Program-made: the position numbers and the translations under genes
Shown here: positions 1 to 11,095 of the stretch, in pieces
Layout: each line of letters begins with the position of its first letter
Numbering within the stretch: the stretch's first letter is position 1
Notes under the pieces: generated by a model
Told to the model about the DNA's origin: nothing
What the model saw: only the letters and a program-made list of their open reading frames with translations
Database searches by the model: none
Assembly: GCF_949628265.1 (NCBI RefSeq)
Contig: NC_088787.1
Coordinates: 1,726,501-1,790,500, forward strand
DNA: 64,000 nucleotides
Direction of reading: 5' to 3'
Source: Cloeon dipterum
Lineage: Eukaryota > Arthropoda > Insecta > Ephemeroptera > Baetidae

Positions 1-4
1 TGAG

Positions 5-624
5 GCTATCCCTTCGGGAGGTTGCCGGTGCTCGAAATGGACGGTTTGACGATGCACCAGTCGGCGGCCATCTTGCGCTACCTGGCGCGCAAGGCCGGCG
101 GCTTGTACGGCAGAGATAAGGTCGACGCCCTGCACTGCGACGTCGCCTACGACACCATCTCCGACCTCAGGATCAGTAAGTCTATAATTTTAATTAAAAT
201 ATGATACTAATTCTTCTCACGTGGCCTTTTATTATTATTTTGATTGTGATCGCAGTGATGCTCGGCTACTTCTACGAGCCAAATAAGGAGTCTTCGGACG
301 AGAAGCGCAAGACGGTGCTTGAAGAGCTGGCGCCCATGTACATGCGGAACCTGGAGAAACTGGTCAACGAAAATGGCGGATACTTCGTCAATGGACAGGT
401 ATGTCAGCAACCTTTGGACATAATTATAGACTGTTGGTGTTTGTTGCGTGTTGCAGTTGACCTGGGTGGACATCGCGTTCGCTCCGTTGATCGACTACAT
501 GTCGCACATGGCCGGCAAGGACCTCGTCGCCGACAAACCGGCCTTGAAAGCCATCAGGGACCGCGTCTACGCCCTTCCTTCCATCGCCAAGTACGTCGAG
601 ACGCGCGTCAAGTACGCCTACTGA
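5..624 (+). CDS. Sigma-class glutathione S-transferase, 3' part
   Basis: Exons are about 5-175, 256-398 and 457-624; the gene starts before the window, and an AG acceptor at 3-4 opens the first visible exon. The product begins within the N-terminal thioredoxin-like domain: PFGRLPVLEMDG followed by HQSAAILRYLA is the glutathione-binding Pro-Val and Gln-Ser signature. The all-helical C-terminal domain follows, with LTWVDIAFAPLIDYM matching the conserved LTWAD segment of sigma GSTs. It ends at RVKYAY, a normal C-terminus for the family. Sigma GSTs conjugate glutathione to electrophiles such as lipid-peroxidation products, and some isomerise prostaglandin H2; they are cytosolic. GC-rich codons set it apart from the AT-rich surroundings. 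The catalytic Tyr lies upstream and is not seen. Sigma class is well supported; the exact orthologue is not. Confidence 0.9.
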
Positions 625-646
625 CCTGCCAAATTTGTTAAATTCA

Positions 647-652
647 AATAAA
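647..652 (+). terminator. Polyadenylation signal of the GST gene
   Basis: AATAAA lies 23 bases after the GST stop codon, at the expected spacing for cleavage and polyadenylation shortly downstream. Confidence 0.6.
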
Positions 653-1520
653 ATGAAGTAAAAACACGAGTCTCCTGATTCTTATTGTTGAAAATAAACA
701 AATTTTGAATAAATCTGATCCTCAAATGGTTTTAAAATATGCCACTCATTTTGATGGAGATGTAAATTTAAGATAAATTTAAAATTATAAACCCTTTCCA
801 GTCTCTATGTAGTTGCGATTAAAAAAAATAACCGGAAATTTTTTGAATTCCACTGAAATTTAATTTGGAAACTTTAAAATAAAACATGTAAGCTGCTGAT
901 ATAATGCAATTTCATTCATCCTCTCATTAAAATCATTGTTTTGGCAGCGTTAATCAAGGCCTGTTTCGTCCGTCTTTCTAATCTCCATTAATTACCGCTG
1001 ACGTCACGGTTCAGCAATCGAATCAATGAGAGTAGAGATAGGACTGGAATAAACTCATGCGGGCCTTTGATGGAAACAAATCAGCTGTTGGAGGTAGCAC
1101 CTCTGTTTTAAAGGTAAATTAATATAAAAATCTTTTCTAAATAGTCAGCTGATTGCTCCAGCCGATATTAAGACCCTCTGAGAAACTGATTTATCGCAGC
1201 GACCGTCCAGATCTATTTTAAGTTAAAATTTTGTCATGACTAATTTTTACCTAAATGATATTAATTTATTTTTACCTTTGTACAAAACTCAATACTGTTC
1301 AATTTGTCCACAGTAAAATAGAAACAAAATTAACTAACAAAAAAGCAAGGAGTGTGGCTGGTGCCGCCTCTGTGCAGACGACTGTGGAGAGAGCGAAACC
1401 GCTTAATTGTGACTCACTCTCAGCAAAAACGCCTTACTCGCGTCGCGCCAGCCGCACTTTGCACTCAAAAAGAGAAGCAGTGGCCGCGAGTGTGCACATC
1501 CGCGCAGTGAGTTGCTCTCT
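653..1520. other. Intergenic region before the NLR-like gene
   Basis: AT-rich DNA with no convincing coding exon. A palindromic CRE/ATF-type octamer TGACGTCA lies at 999-1006. An open frame over 1255-1527 runs into the presumed core promoter and is not treated as coding. Confidence 0.5.
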
Positions 1521-2156
1521 TTTATAGTTTTGTGAACTGTTTTTCATCAATTCTCTAACTGAAAGGGTGGCATCAATTACACGGTAAGTCATTTATATCT
1601 TTATAAAATTTAAAAAAACCTCTTTAAGACCCGCGGAGTTGTCAATTAAATTAAAATTATTAATATGGTTATTCTAGCAACGTTACAGTCAACAATAATT
1701 GCGTCTAAAATTTAACCGCATGTAGAGCTCGCGTAATGCAGTTTCCGTCTGCGATTAATAAAGAGCGCGAGCGAGCCAGCGGTTATCGCTCTTGTTATGC
1801 GCACTTGTTGCTCTTTCCTCTCGCGCCCATCCGCCGTCAAACCGCGGCAGTTCGACAGGCAGGCTATCCAGCATCCAGCAAAAAATAATTCAACTTTTTG
1901 GAATTATGCTTATTAGTTAAATGGTTGCCGTTTGTTTTATTCTATTATCGCGATTTTAACTCTCTTTATAATTTTTTTAAATCAAGATGAAAGCTTCAAG
2001 ATCAATATTTCTTTTAATTCTGACTTATACAGAATTTTTAAATAGTATTTGTAAAATTCATATTAATTATTAAATAGAAATATCAACGAGAGGAGAGAGA
2101 TGCTCGGTTAATTGATTTTATTGGCAACCTCAACTCCGTAGAGCTTCCATCCTGAT
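1521..2156 (+). promoter_or_regulatory. Core promoter and 5' UTR intron of the NLR-like gene
   Basis: A TATA-like TTTATAG lies at 1521-1527. About 30 bases downstream comes a short presumed 5' UTR exon ending at a strong donor (ACG followed by GTAAGT, intron from 1584). An acceptor at 2140-2141 opens the exon that carries the ATG at 2157, so a roughly 560-base intron separates leader and start codon. This is inferred from splice-site quality and spacing only. Confidence 0.45.
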
Positions 2157-5100
2157 ATGGAGGCACTCAAAACTTTTGTTGAAGAAGGTAAGGAAAATTG
2201 TATTAAGGTATTCATTTAAAGTAAACGATACATTTTATAGTATTTGTAGGGAAGAAAAAGGGTCGACCTAAGGATCCAGCAAATTTGGGATATTTTGTGT
2301 CGATGAAAGACCAAACGAGAAAAAACGCAGACAAGTAAAATAAAAATCGTGGATGTTATCCAATATAATTAATTAAAAACCCTAATTCTCAGTGTTTGCG
2401 TGCTCGTCATCCACTACAACTTTCAAAATGCAAAAAACAAAAACCTTTTTCGGAATGGAGATTCTCAGGACGTTGAGAATCTCGAGAGAACCTTCAGGGT
2501 GAACCGAAACTGTAACTTTCGCAGTATTTTGTCACCGGAAAAAGGGCACTTGCTTCAGCTTCTCGCTGATCAAGAAAATCTGTTACAATTATTCAGCTGT
2601 TCAGGTAAAACGAATCACTTTTCGATAAATTGTGTTCTATCATAGTGATTTTACAGAAGTTCCATCAGTTTTTGTGCTTTACATCCTTTCTCACGGCTAC
2701 AGAGATGGAAAAATATTCACAGACCACTACCAGAACGAAGACCCGAACGACTTTATTTCGTTCACAACAACGGAGATATTCGATTCTCTGAAAATGCTGA
2801 CTGATTTCGAGGAATGTCTCAAATTTATAAACTTTGGTGTAAGTTTAAGACAAAATTACCTAAGTATTTCAATTAAAATAATAATTAACCCTTACAGCCA
2901 TGTCGAGGGGAACTAACAGACGCTGTTTTTGTTGCAAACCTTAAAAATATTCCGTTCAAGAATGAACATTCTTGCCGAATCACTTACCGCCCTCTGATGA
3001 GGAACATGGTCGTGTTCTTCTCGACAGTTGAAAGTAAAACTTTTGCCAGATGAAATATTCTTAACCCTGCAATAAATTTCTCAGCGACCAAGGCAAAACG
3101 AGACCAGTCAGGAACCACTTTCACCCGCCTAACTTGCCAGGTCTTGAATTCAATTGAGGAGGACGAGAGTCTCATTAATGTCCTGGCAACAATTCAAAAT
3201 GAGAGTCACAAATATGTAGACATCATGGAAAACAAATACACGGGACAAACCCCAGAAGTGAAGATGTTTTCGCAGGACAGAGGTTTTGTCATCTCAAAGT
3301 GAGTTTTCATCAACTTAAACTTATAATTTTCCAACATTAAACAATATTAATCTGCACGCTGATAAACTTTATGCTCAAATAATATATTTCAGGATAACAT
3401 TTCCTCCAAAATACTCGTCTTGCTCGACCACTGACGCAATGGGTGTCAAAAATAAAAGGAAGCGCGAGTTTTTCTCTTGGAAGTCAAGCTCAGGGGAAAA
3501 CTTGCGACACCGCCTTGCGTTCCTTTTTTCCACAGAGCCAAATGAGTGGTTGAAAGAAATTAAAAGGGCGCTGTCCCAAAACTTGAATTTTGAGACCAGT
3601 GAAAGGATGCTGAGTGGAAAGCCATGGACGTCAGTTAATGAAGGTTTTGGGATAATTTAATCAATTTACTAATTAATTATACGTACTTCTTTCAGCCTCG
3701 CGGCTTGGCTCCAACATTGGCTGCATTTTCCTGATTTTGTTCGGTCAAGTGAGCGAACAAAAGGACACGAACGAGGTTTGCGTTCAGGTGGACAGCAGAG
3801 AAACTGCAGTATCTGAAATATTGCGCGAGTTTATCGGGCCAAAAAACGATCAATGGATCGGAAAACCTAAAATATTGTTCCTTGTCAATCAGGAAGCGAG
3901 CTCGTTTGACGATGTAAGTGATTGATATATCGTTATATGCTTCAATATATTTTTATTGTTATTCTGCATCAAGATCGGGTCATTATCACAGTCCAAGCTG
4001 GAAATATCAGCAACAAACCACAGTGGATGGTTAGTTCTTGTTTTACACGGCAAAGGTAGTTTATATTTAATCCAAATGTAACAAAATAGTTAACGTTTTT
4101 CTTATCTATAGCTACACTTGAAAAGCTGATCGAAATCTTCAACGGGCCAGAGCTGAAAAAGGAGAAAAGTCTGCAAGAACTGCTCGCAAGTCTTCTCATT
4201 TCCGAATCAAAAGAAAATAGGGATTTGCTTGACTCGACTCTTCAGTATCTCCTCAATTTTCCCGACTGGCCCAGGTCTTTTGTTAAACTTCATTTTTCAG
4301 TGAAAAATTCTCAAGAATATCAAGAAAAGCACGTCTGTTTCGATGGCTTGGTTGAAGAATCGGCAAGAAAAAACCAAATCTGGCTCTTGAGTTCGGTCGC
4401 AGGTACAGGAAAGACTACAATCCTCAGGGAAATGGCTTTTCAGCTCGGAAAACTAAATCCAGAGTTAAAAATTCTACGCGTTTCCCTCCCGAGATTTTCA
4501 TTCAGTTCTCTCAAGCGGAACGTTACTGAGATTGAATTTCTCGCGAAAGCCACACACAATCCCCCAGAGGAAATCGCCAAGAGCATAGAAAACAAGCAAT
4601 GTGTAGTGTTTCTTGACGGGTTCGATGAAATCCATCCTCAAAACCAAGAAAAAATGTTGAAAGTAATCGAAGCTCTAGAAAAGAAGCAGATATCCGTGTG
4701 GATTGGAACGAGACCTCACGCACTAGACACAATCAGAAAGCGGACATCAAAAGCTGTCTTGGTAAAGATTGCTCCCTTGGACATAGAGCAGCAAATCGAG
4801 TTGTTGCAGCAAGAGACGGGCAAGAGTCAAGACGAATGTGAATCATTCATCGAGAACTTTGCGTCAAAGGACATCCTGGAAAATCCTTTGCACCTTTCTT
4901 TGGTTGCGCAGTGCGGGGCTGAAGGAAACTTGTACCAAATCTACGACCAGGTTTTGCGACACAAAGTGGAACTCTCTCTGATAAGGAATGGATATGACAG
5001 GAACAACAAAGTCAAGTTTCAAGAGGAATTAGACATTGCATTGGAACGTCTTCAAGAGATAGCAAGTTGCCACATCAGAGGAGTTGAACCAACTGGTTAC

Positions 5101-7914
5101 ACGAGAGAAGACCTTGAAGAAATCAACTGCTATGGCATTGCCACGTTTGAAAACAACAAGATTATTTTCATTCATCAGACTTTCGCAGAATTCCTTGCAG
5201 CCCAGCATTTCCTACGTGAAATTGAGGATAATAACGATTGCGAATCCCAAACCAGCACTGAAGAAATTGCAAGCGTATTTTACGAGCAAACGTTCTGGTG
5301 GTGCAGAAAGTTCGTCGATCTGTTCTATTCCACAGTTTTAAATGACGAGGAAAAAATTGAAGAGCACAGAGCATCAATTCTTCCAGTCATGAAATTAGAT
5401 CCAGACAGGTTTTTGCAATTGATTGCTCGCTATGGCTGGGTAAACATTTTTAAAATGGTTTTTCCCAGTATTGCCTTTCATGGAAACCAAGAGGGTAATT
5501 TCATTTCTGTTACGAAAGATAAGACTCTTTTGGTCAAAGCAATCGACGGAGCGGTAGAAATTGCAATCATGCTGCTCGACACGGACTTGATTGGAAATGA
5601 TGAAGAGTTGCTAATTATTTTACCTTACCTGTTGAAGTCAGTTGCTGAATCAAACGCAACTCTCTTCTTTGAGAAGTTGAAGACAAAACATCCTAGATTG
5701 CCAGAGATGATGCGCTCCAGAAGATTTTTGATTGACGCTGGAGTGATGGCAGCGAGAAAAAATTGCGATGAAATCCTTGAACTACTGCTGCAAAGTGGTG
5801 TTGACGTAGATTGTTTCAATATAATTCACGGAAATGCTCTCAATTGTGCAATCAAAAACAGGGCAATGAAAAGCGTGGAAGTTTTGCTACGGCATGGAGC
5901 AAAAATAGCCATAGAGAGTAGTGGTGACAATTGGGATCCATTGATGCTGGCTATTCTTGAAAATAACCTTGAACTAGTCCAATTCCTTTTGGAGGAAAAT
6001 ATCGGTGGACCGGAACGCAACAAAGACACTTTTGAAACCAATCAATTAAAAGCTTTCCAGTTTTCTATTCAAAGAGGACAAAAAGAAATTGCAAAATTCT
6101 TATTATTGAAGAACCCAAGTTTGAAAAACTCCTATGAAGGGTGTCCGTTACAATATTCTGCTAAACATGGATATTTAAGCATGTGCCAATGGCTTGTAGA
6201 CGAAGCAGGCTTCGACGTAAACACTTTGCGTCCCAGTGGAGAGCCAAAAGATTGGTCCTTGCATGACAATGTATGCATGGACTATTTCTTAATTCTGCAG
6301 AAGAGTAACGTCGACATGACGGACGAAAGAGGAAAAACTGCTCTTCACTGCGCTGCGGAACATGGATATCTTGAACTTGTCCAAGAGTTGATTGATGCTG
6401 GAGCAAATATTCGAGCCGTTGACAACAATGGATGGAATGCTTTCCATTTTGCTTGTAAATGTAACAGTGACGACCAAAAAGAAAAAGTTATTCGATTGTT
6501 GCACAGCACTGACAGTCACCTGGCCAAGGAGAAAACAAAAAACGGAGAAACAGGGCTGCATATTCTTCCGAAATTCAGCAATAGCCACTTGGTTGAGAAA
6601 ACGCGTTTTCTGGTCGAAGACATTGGAGTCGACGTAAGAGCAGAGGACAACAGTGGCTGCACTGCGCTGCATACTGCAGTTCAGGAAGGAAAGGATTGCG
6701 TTGATTATTTGATGGCCAAAGATATCAACCTGGAAGTAAAAAATAAACGGGGGCAAACGTACCTGCATTTAGCCGCTGAAAGGGGAGATTTAGAAGCTCT
6801 GCAGTTTTGGGTAGAACTGGGTGGAGACTTGGATGTAGTGGACGATGAAGGATCAACTGCACTGCATTTTGCCGCTAGAGGAGGACATTTGCAATTTGTG
6901 AACGGGTTATTAGACCACATCACCAAGAATGCCAAAAATTCCGTGGAATCTGTGCTCGAAAAGAGAGCGAGAGCGAACAGATGTGACAATTTCGGAAGGA
7001 CGCCTCTGCACTTTGCTGCTAGTTCAAAAAATGTTGATTTGGTACAAATGTTGCTTGATATCGACGCAGATTTAACTCTAACGGATCTGGAAGGAAAGAA
7101 TGCAATGCACTACGCTGTCAACAATGAACGAATGCTACGATTCATCATCGAGAAGAACGGATATCTTGTGAAGGAGCGTCTGAAAAACGGAAACACGATC
7201 CTCCATTTGGCAATAAGGTCTAGCTATCAAACTGACAAATTTCTCTGGCTTGTGGAACAATGCGAAATCGACTTGAATGTAAGAAACAGCGAGGGTGAGA
7301 CCCCGCTTCTGCTGGCTTGCAAGATGAGGAAGTGGATGATTGCTAAAATTTTGCTGGCTAGAAACGTCGATATTCATCTGCAAGATAAAAAAGGAAGAAC
7401 AGCTCTGCACTACGCCGTGTATTTGGAATCAAAGTCTTGGGACAACGATTACAAGCTAGAACACACTGACGCTTTTGATTTGATGCAAGAGTTGTGCAAA
7501 AGAGGTGCAGATTTGGCTTTGACTGACAACGACGGGATGAACGCATTTCACCACGCAATAACACACTTCCACATGGCGTTATTCATTCATGAGTTAAATA
7601 GAGATTTGGTCAAACAGCGATTGAAAAACGGAGACACAACTCTGCATTTGGCAATCAAAACCATTTCATTGCTCAATGACAACGTCATCTTGATTCTTTG
7701 GCTTTTGGAGCAAGACAACGTCGATTTGAACGCGAGAAATGCTCTGAACGAAACCCCGCTGATTCTGGCTTGCAAGGAGTGGCACTGGAATCGGAAAATA
7801 GCTGAATTACTTATGTCCAAAAATGTGGATGTCAACATAAGAGACAACGAGGGCAAATCTGCTCAGGACTACATCGAAACATTTGGTGCTACTCAATTAC
7901 TTCAAGGAGATTAA
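2157..7914 (+). CDS. NLR-like protein: caspase-like, pseudocaspase, NACHT, ankyrin
   Basis: Ten exons (2157-2187, 2250-2334, 2393-2604, 2657-2838, 2898-3033, 3085-3298, 3393-3643, 3696-3913, 3974-4055, 4112-7914) give 1737 residues in one frame. Residues about 40-285 read as a caspase (peptidase C14) fold: a RNGDSQDVENL strand-loop, ILSHGY with the catalytic His at 122, and PCRGE with the catalytic Cys at 172, then a p10-like SGTTFTRLTCQVLN. Residues about 290-500 look like a second caspase fold without the dyad: LFGQ at 385-388 where LSHG is expected, and NQEAS near 435-439 where QACRG is expected. A NACHT NTPase follows, with Walker A AGTGKTT near 567-573, Walker B FLDGFDE near 637-643, and a helical IHQTFAEFLAAQHF. 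From about residue 990 to the end there are many ankyrin repeats (ALHCAAEHGYLELVQELI type). Such proteins sense ligands with the repeats, oligomerise through NACHT and recruit a protease. The role here is inferred: a cytoplasmic immune or cell-death receptor. Confidence 0.85.
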
Positions 7915-8929
7915 TCAAATCGAAGGATAGAACGAAAAAAAATTAATGAATGTCTCACTAAATGATTTAAAAGTTCTTTGATGAACTACGAAGTTTGCAT
8001 TCATGACAGATTCATAGCCTATAAGTTGATAATTGTCATTATCACAGAGAATTTAGTGCATGTACTATATTGGCTGCAACGAATGAATACCACATAGAAA
8101 AGCGTTAGTAAAAATGTATAGCAAAAAATATGTACTGTAAATAAATACCTTGATTTGCTGAATAAAATAAAATCAAAATAGTTTTTCAATTGGTTACTGC
8201 GTATAATTAATGAAATTATAGGATTATCTTTGTGCAAATGTGTATTATTTTTATGTATTCAGAATCATAATAAGTGCAGAGCATCGTCGGGAGCCTTGAA
8301 GAGAAAGTTGTTGCATGAAATCATAAGTTGACAAAATTAATTTAATTTTAAGACAATTTCCTAAGTTTATCCAGTCTGCTATGTGAAAATTATTACTTTT
8401 GGGGAATTTTTTATGCATTTAAGTTTGTTGTAAATTTATGGGATATTCTTAAAATAAAATTTCTAAGCGCAGAATTTGAGTTTTAATTTCGAAACACCCC
8501 GTTATTGGCTGGGAAATTCGCCTATCTGTATTAGTACCAACCACTTTTATATCCCTCCGCATCGCCGCCAAGATTATGGGAGGAGTTTGAGTTGATTTTG
8601 AATAGAATTTCCAGCCTATAGCCAAATTTATAAATCAAGGACCTTAAAAAATATTCATAAGCCAAATATCATCTCAAAAATTATCTCTGCGTAGCAAGGA
8701 AAAAATTACGGAGATTTTATCATAAATGAGCGTGAATACACACTTTATAGAATTTAACTCAATCCAGGTAGAACTCCCAGAATTTGGGCCCTTTTCATAT
8801 GTTTAGGGGTGAAAAAGGAAGAAAGTATTAGGAATTCAAAGTTTATCCGGGGCAGAATTCCCCAGATACTCACCAAAAGTACAAAATCGGGTCAGAACAA
8901 ATCACTTGTACACTCCCGCTAGGCTTCAA
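7915..8929. other. 3' UTR of the NLR-like gene and intergenic DNA
   Basis: Candidate polyadenylation signals (AATAAA) lie near 8140-8170. The rest is AT-rich, with only short frames that lack splice support. Confidence 0.45.
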
Positions 8930-9070
8930 ACGCGAAACAGCTGTGTTAAAGAGACTAGCGGACACCGACATTTTTACAGACGAAATATAAACCCGTCCTC
9001 CAATGACGTCACAGACTAGCTGCCAGCAAAACAGCTGTGACGTCATTGGAGGAGGGGCTGTGTATATCTC
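8930..9070. repeat. Palindromic element with paired CRE sites
   Basis: Perfect 18-base arms at 8997-9014 and 9035-9052 (CCTCCAATGACGTCACAG and its reverse complement) flank a 20-base loop. Each arm carries a full TGACGTCA. A related but imperfect structure with longer outer arms occurs at 55838-55999, so this is probably a short inverted-repeat transposon remnant beside the Z1 promoter. Confidence 0.6.
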
Positions 9071-9144
9071 ACTCGCATCTGGTCAGACCTTTATATACTA
9101 CCCTGAAGATGGCAGCTGTTTTCACACTGAACCTTCTCGATTGC

Positions 9145-9182
9145 CCTGAAGGTGGCAGGGGAGTGCGGCAGGCAATCAGCTG
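9145..9182 (+). promoter_or_regulatory. Shared upstream element of zinc-cluster genes (Z1)
   Basis: CTGAAGGTGGCAG is followed about 20 bases later by an E-box CAGCTG, some 110 bases before the Z1 start codon. The same pair lies upstream of ZA, ZA', ZB, ZC and ZD, which suggests a common core or proximal promoter. Confidence 0.5.
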
Positions 9183-9289
9183 TGAAATCACAAACACTCA
9201 AACGCCACTGGATAAAACTCGGTACTGTCTTGCTAATTAACTTAACGCTATTTATTTTTAATTTGCAATGAGTTTTGCACATTGTTGAG

Positions 9290-10434
9290 ATGGCGTTGTG
9301 CGCCCTGTGTAATTGTTCAATCAACGAGGGCAGATACGTGTTCGAGCTGTCCGAAGTGGACACAGAAGGAGACTCCATCTTTGAACGCGATATCTTCATT
9401 AATGATCACGAAACCGAAGAAATAACTCTGGAACTCTCTGACGCCGTTTGCAATGATTGCATCGACATTCAAGGGTGAGAGCTTGAAAATTCGCTTATAT
9501 AAGATTGATTTTAGATGTGGTTTTTCAGTTTCTACTTGAAAAGTGAACAGCCTCGTCAGCAAGGAGTGGTCATTCGTGATTTAAGTGGTTTGTAATACGT
9601 TTATTTACTTCTAAAAGCAATTTCATTTTCTGTAATTTTCTAAAATTTGTCTCGTTTATTTTCTTAACTGATTGAATTACTTTTTTCAACCCTTTAGAAG
9701 CTGAAATTCCTTTACCACCCTCCCTGGACAAGTCAAAACCTGAGCTGTGCGCAATTTGCGGAAGTGCTTCTCCATTAAAAAAGATCTCCCGAGGTATTAG
9801 TCTGAAAATAGAATCTGAGAAGATTTGTAGTGTCTGCGTTCAGTCAACAGAGTAATAATAACCAAACCGAATTTTGTGCTAGGAGAATTTCTAAAATTCA
9901 AACTTACAGGCTGACACTGGACGATTTCTGCAAACGTTTGGTCATTCCCCAGAGAAAGCTATTAACTGCTGAAACTCTTGAAATGATTCATGCAATTTTA
10001 GGTATCTAAAATTCATCTTTTTAAAAAAATAATATTAATAGGTTTTAATTGAAGGTACTGATGATTGCGTAGGCTTGTGGATTGAAAGGGTAGAGTGCAA
10101 CCTCTGCACCTTGGAGGGTAAAAACATCACTGTAGGCGTTCACGAAATGGAAGTCCACGTGCAGAAGCATCACCACGATCTCGGGACTGGCGGTAGATGC
10201 AGGAAGAATTGCGACCTTTACTTCAGGACCGACGTGGAAAGGACCAGTCACGAGCGCTACTGCGGCGCCTGGTGCAGAGAGTGCGGCAAATGCTACCTCA
10301 AGTTCGACGCCCATTTCGAAAATGTGCACCAGGCTTTCGTTTGTCCGGCCACAGGGTGCGTGGGGACCTTCCGATCCCTCCGCACTGCCTGCAAACACGT
10401 TTCCTGGTACCACCTTTGGAAGGTCAAGCAGTGA
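9290..10434 (+). CDS. Zinc-cluster / C2H2 zinc-finger protein Z1
   Basis: Exons 9290-9474, 9529-9584, 9698-9851, 9910-10001 and 10055-10434 encode 288 residues. The N-terminal half has two paired-CxxC modules: C4/C7 with C54/C57, and C98/C101 with C124/C127, each followed by a helical segment. Their spacing recalls the ZAD dimerisation domain of insect zinc-finger factors, though I cannot prove that identity. The C-terminal 125 residues carry C2H2-like fingers with irregular spacing (CNLC...HVQKHH, CRECGKC...H, CPATGC...HVSWYH). A nuclear DNA- or RNA-binding role is inferred. Z1 is convergent with its paralogue Z2: their first exons are the same length (185 nt) and the intron phases match. 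The start was chosen so that MALCALC aligns with the start of Z2. Confidence 0.8.
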
Positions 10435-10506
10435 TTTTGTCTTCTCCTAATCTTTTCCTATGATGACGACTCACCGCGATTTAATCTGATAGGATGATGT
10501 AGTAGC

Positions 10507-10585
10507 CCAGCAAGAAATTGCGGATATCCTTCAGGATTTACTTAGGAACAGTGGATATCCTCAAGTATCTAACTTCTTGCTAAGG
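10507..10585. mobile_element. MITE family 1 copy (CAGCAAGAAATTG ... TTCTTGCT)
   Basis: The ends CAGCAAGAAATTG and CTTCTTGCTAAGG are inverted repeats, with internal GGATATCC motifs in both orientations. At least nine similar copies lie in the window, always in introns or between genes. Too short to encode a transposase. Confidence 0.6.
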
Positions 10586-10937
10586 TTTACTCAAGGAATG
10601 TAAATTTTGTTTCAAATATAAGAAAATATGCAATAAAATCTAGCATTAGAGAGTAGCTCAATAAAACTCATTTTTCAACCCTGAGGGATTAAGGGTAGTT
10701 ATATTTTTAGAAGCAGATAGAGGGCATTCCTAAGATCCTGACAAATTCAAATTCATAGCAAAGTCCTCGTCAGTTTGAAATCAAAGAACAATATAATAAG
10801 ACAAATATCCTGCGTTCATTGAACCGCAGAACAAGATTTTGGGCTTCAAACAAAATAAAAAATCGATTGATTCTTCAGGGTCGATGTTTATTGAGTATAC
10901 CTTTGTCATTAAGTGCTACAAAACGTTCTAAAATGTA

Positions 10938-11025
10938 CTAGCAAGAAATTGGATATCTTTCAGGATATCCGGAAGATATACTTTTGCCAAAGACGGATAT
11001 CCAATTTCCTGCTGGGACACCTAAA
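10938..11025. mobile_element. MITE family 1 copy
   Basis: Begins TAGCAAGAAATTGGATATC and ends GGATATCCAATTTCCTGCTG, a near-perfect inverted pair with further GATATCC motifs inside. Confidence 0.65.
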
Positions 11026-11095
11026 CATAGTTTGGTTTCTAAAATGGCTAATGAACCGCACGAAGAATTGTTTTCAAATCACCAGATGAACTGCT

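Larger units (their letters stand above)
10435..11095. other. Intergenic DNA between convergent Z1 and Z2
   Basis: Holds the 3' ends of two convergent genes and two copies of a short inverted-repeat element (10507-10585 and 10938-11025). A candidate polyadenylation signal (AATAAA) lies near 10631. No coding exon was seen. Confidence 0.5.

Noticed and set aside
1255-1527. A 90-codon plus-strand frame before the NLR-like gene
   Set aside because: It runs into the TATA-like core promoter and has no recognisable family or splice context.
6289-6768. A 159-codon open frame on the minus strand across the NLR-like gene
   Set aside because: It is antisense to the ankyrin coding exon, has no splice or promoter support, and is explained by the codon composition of the sense strand.
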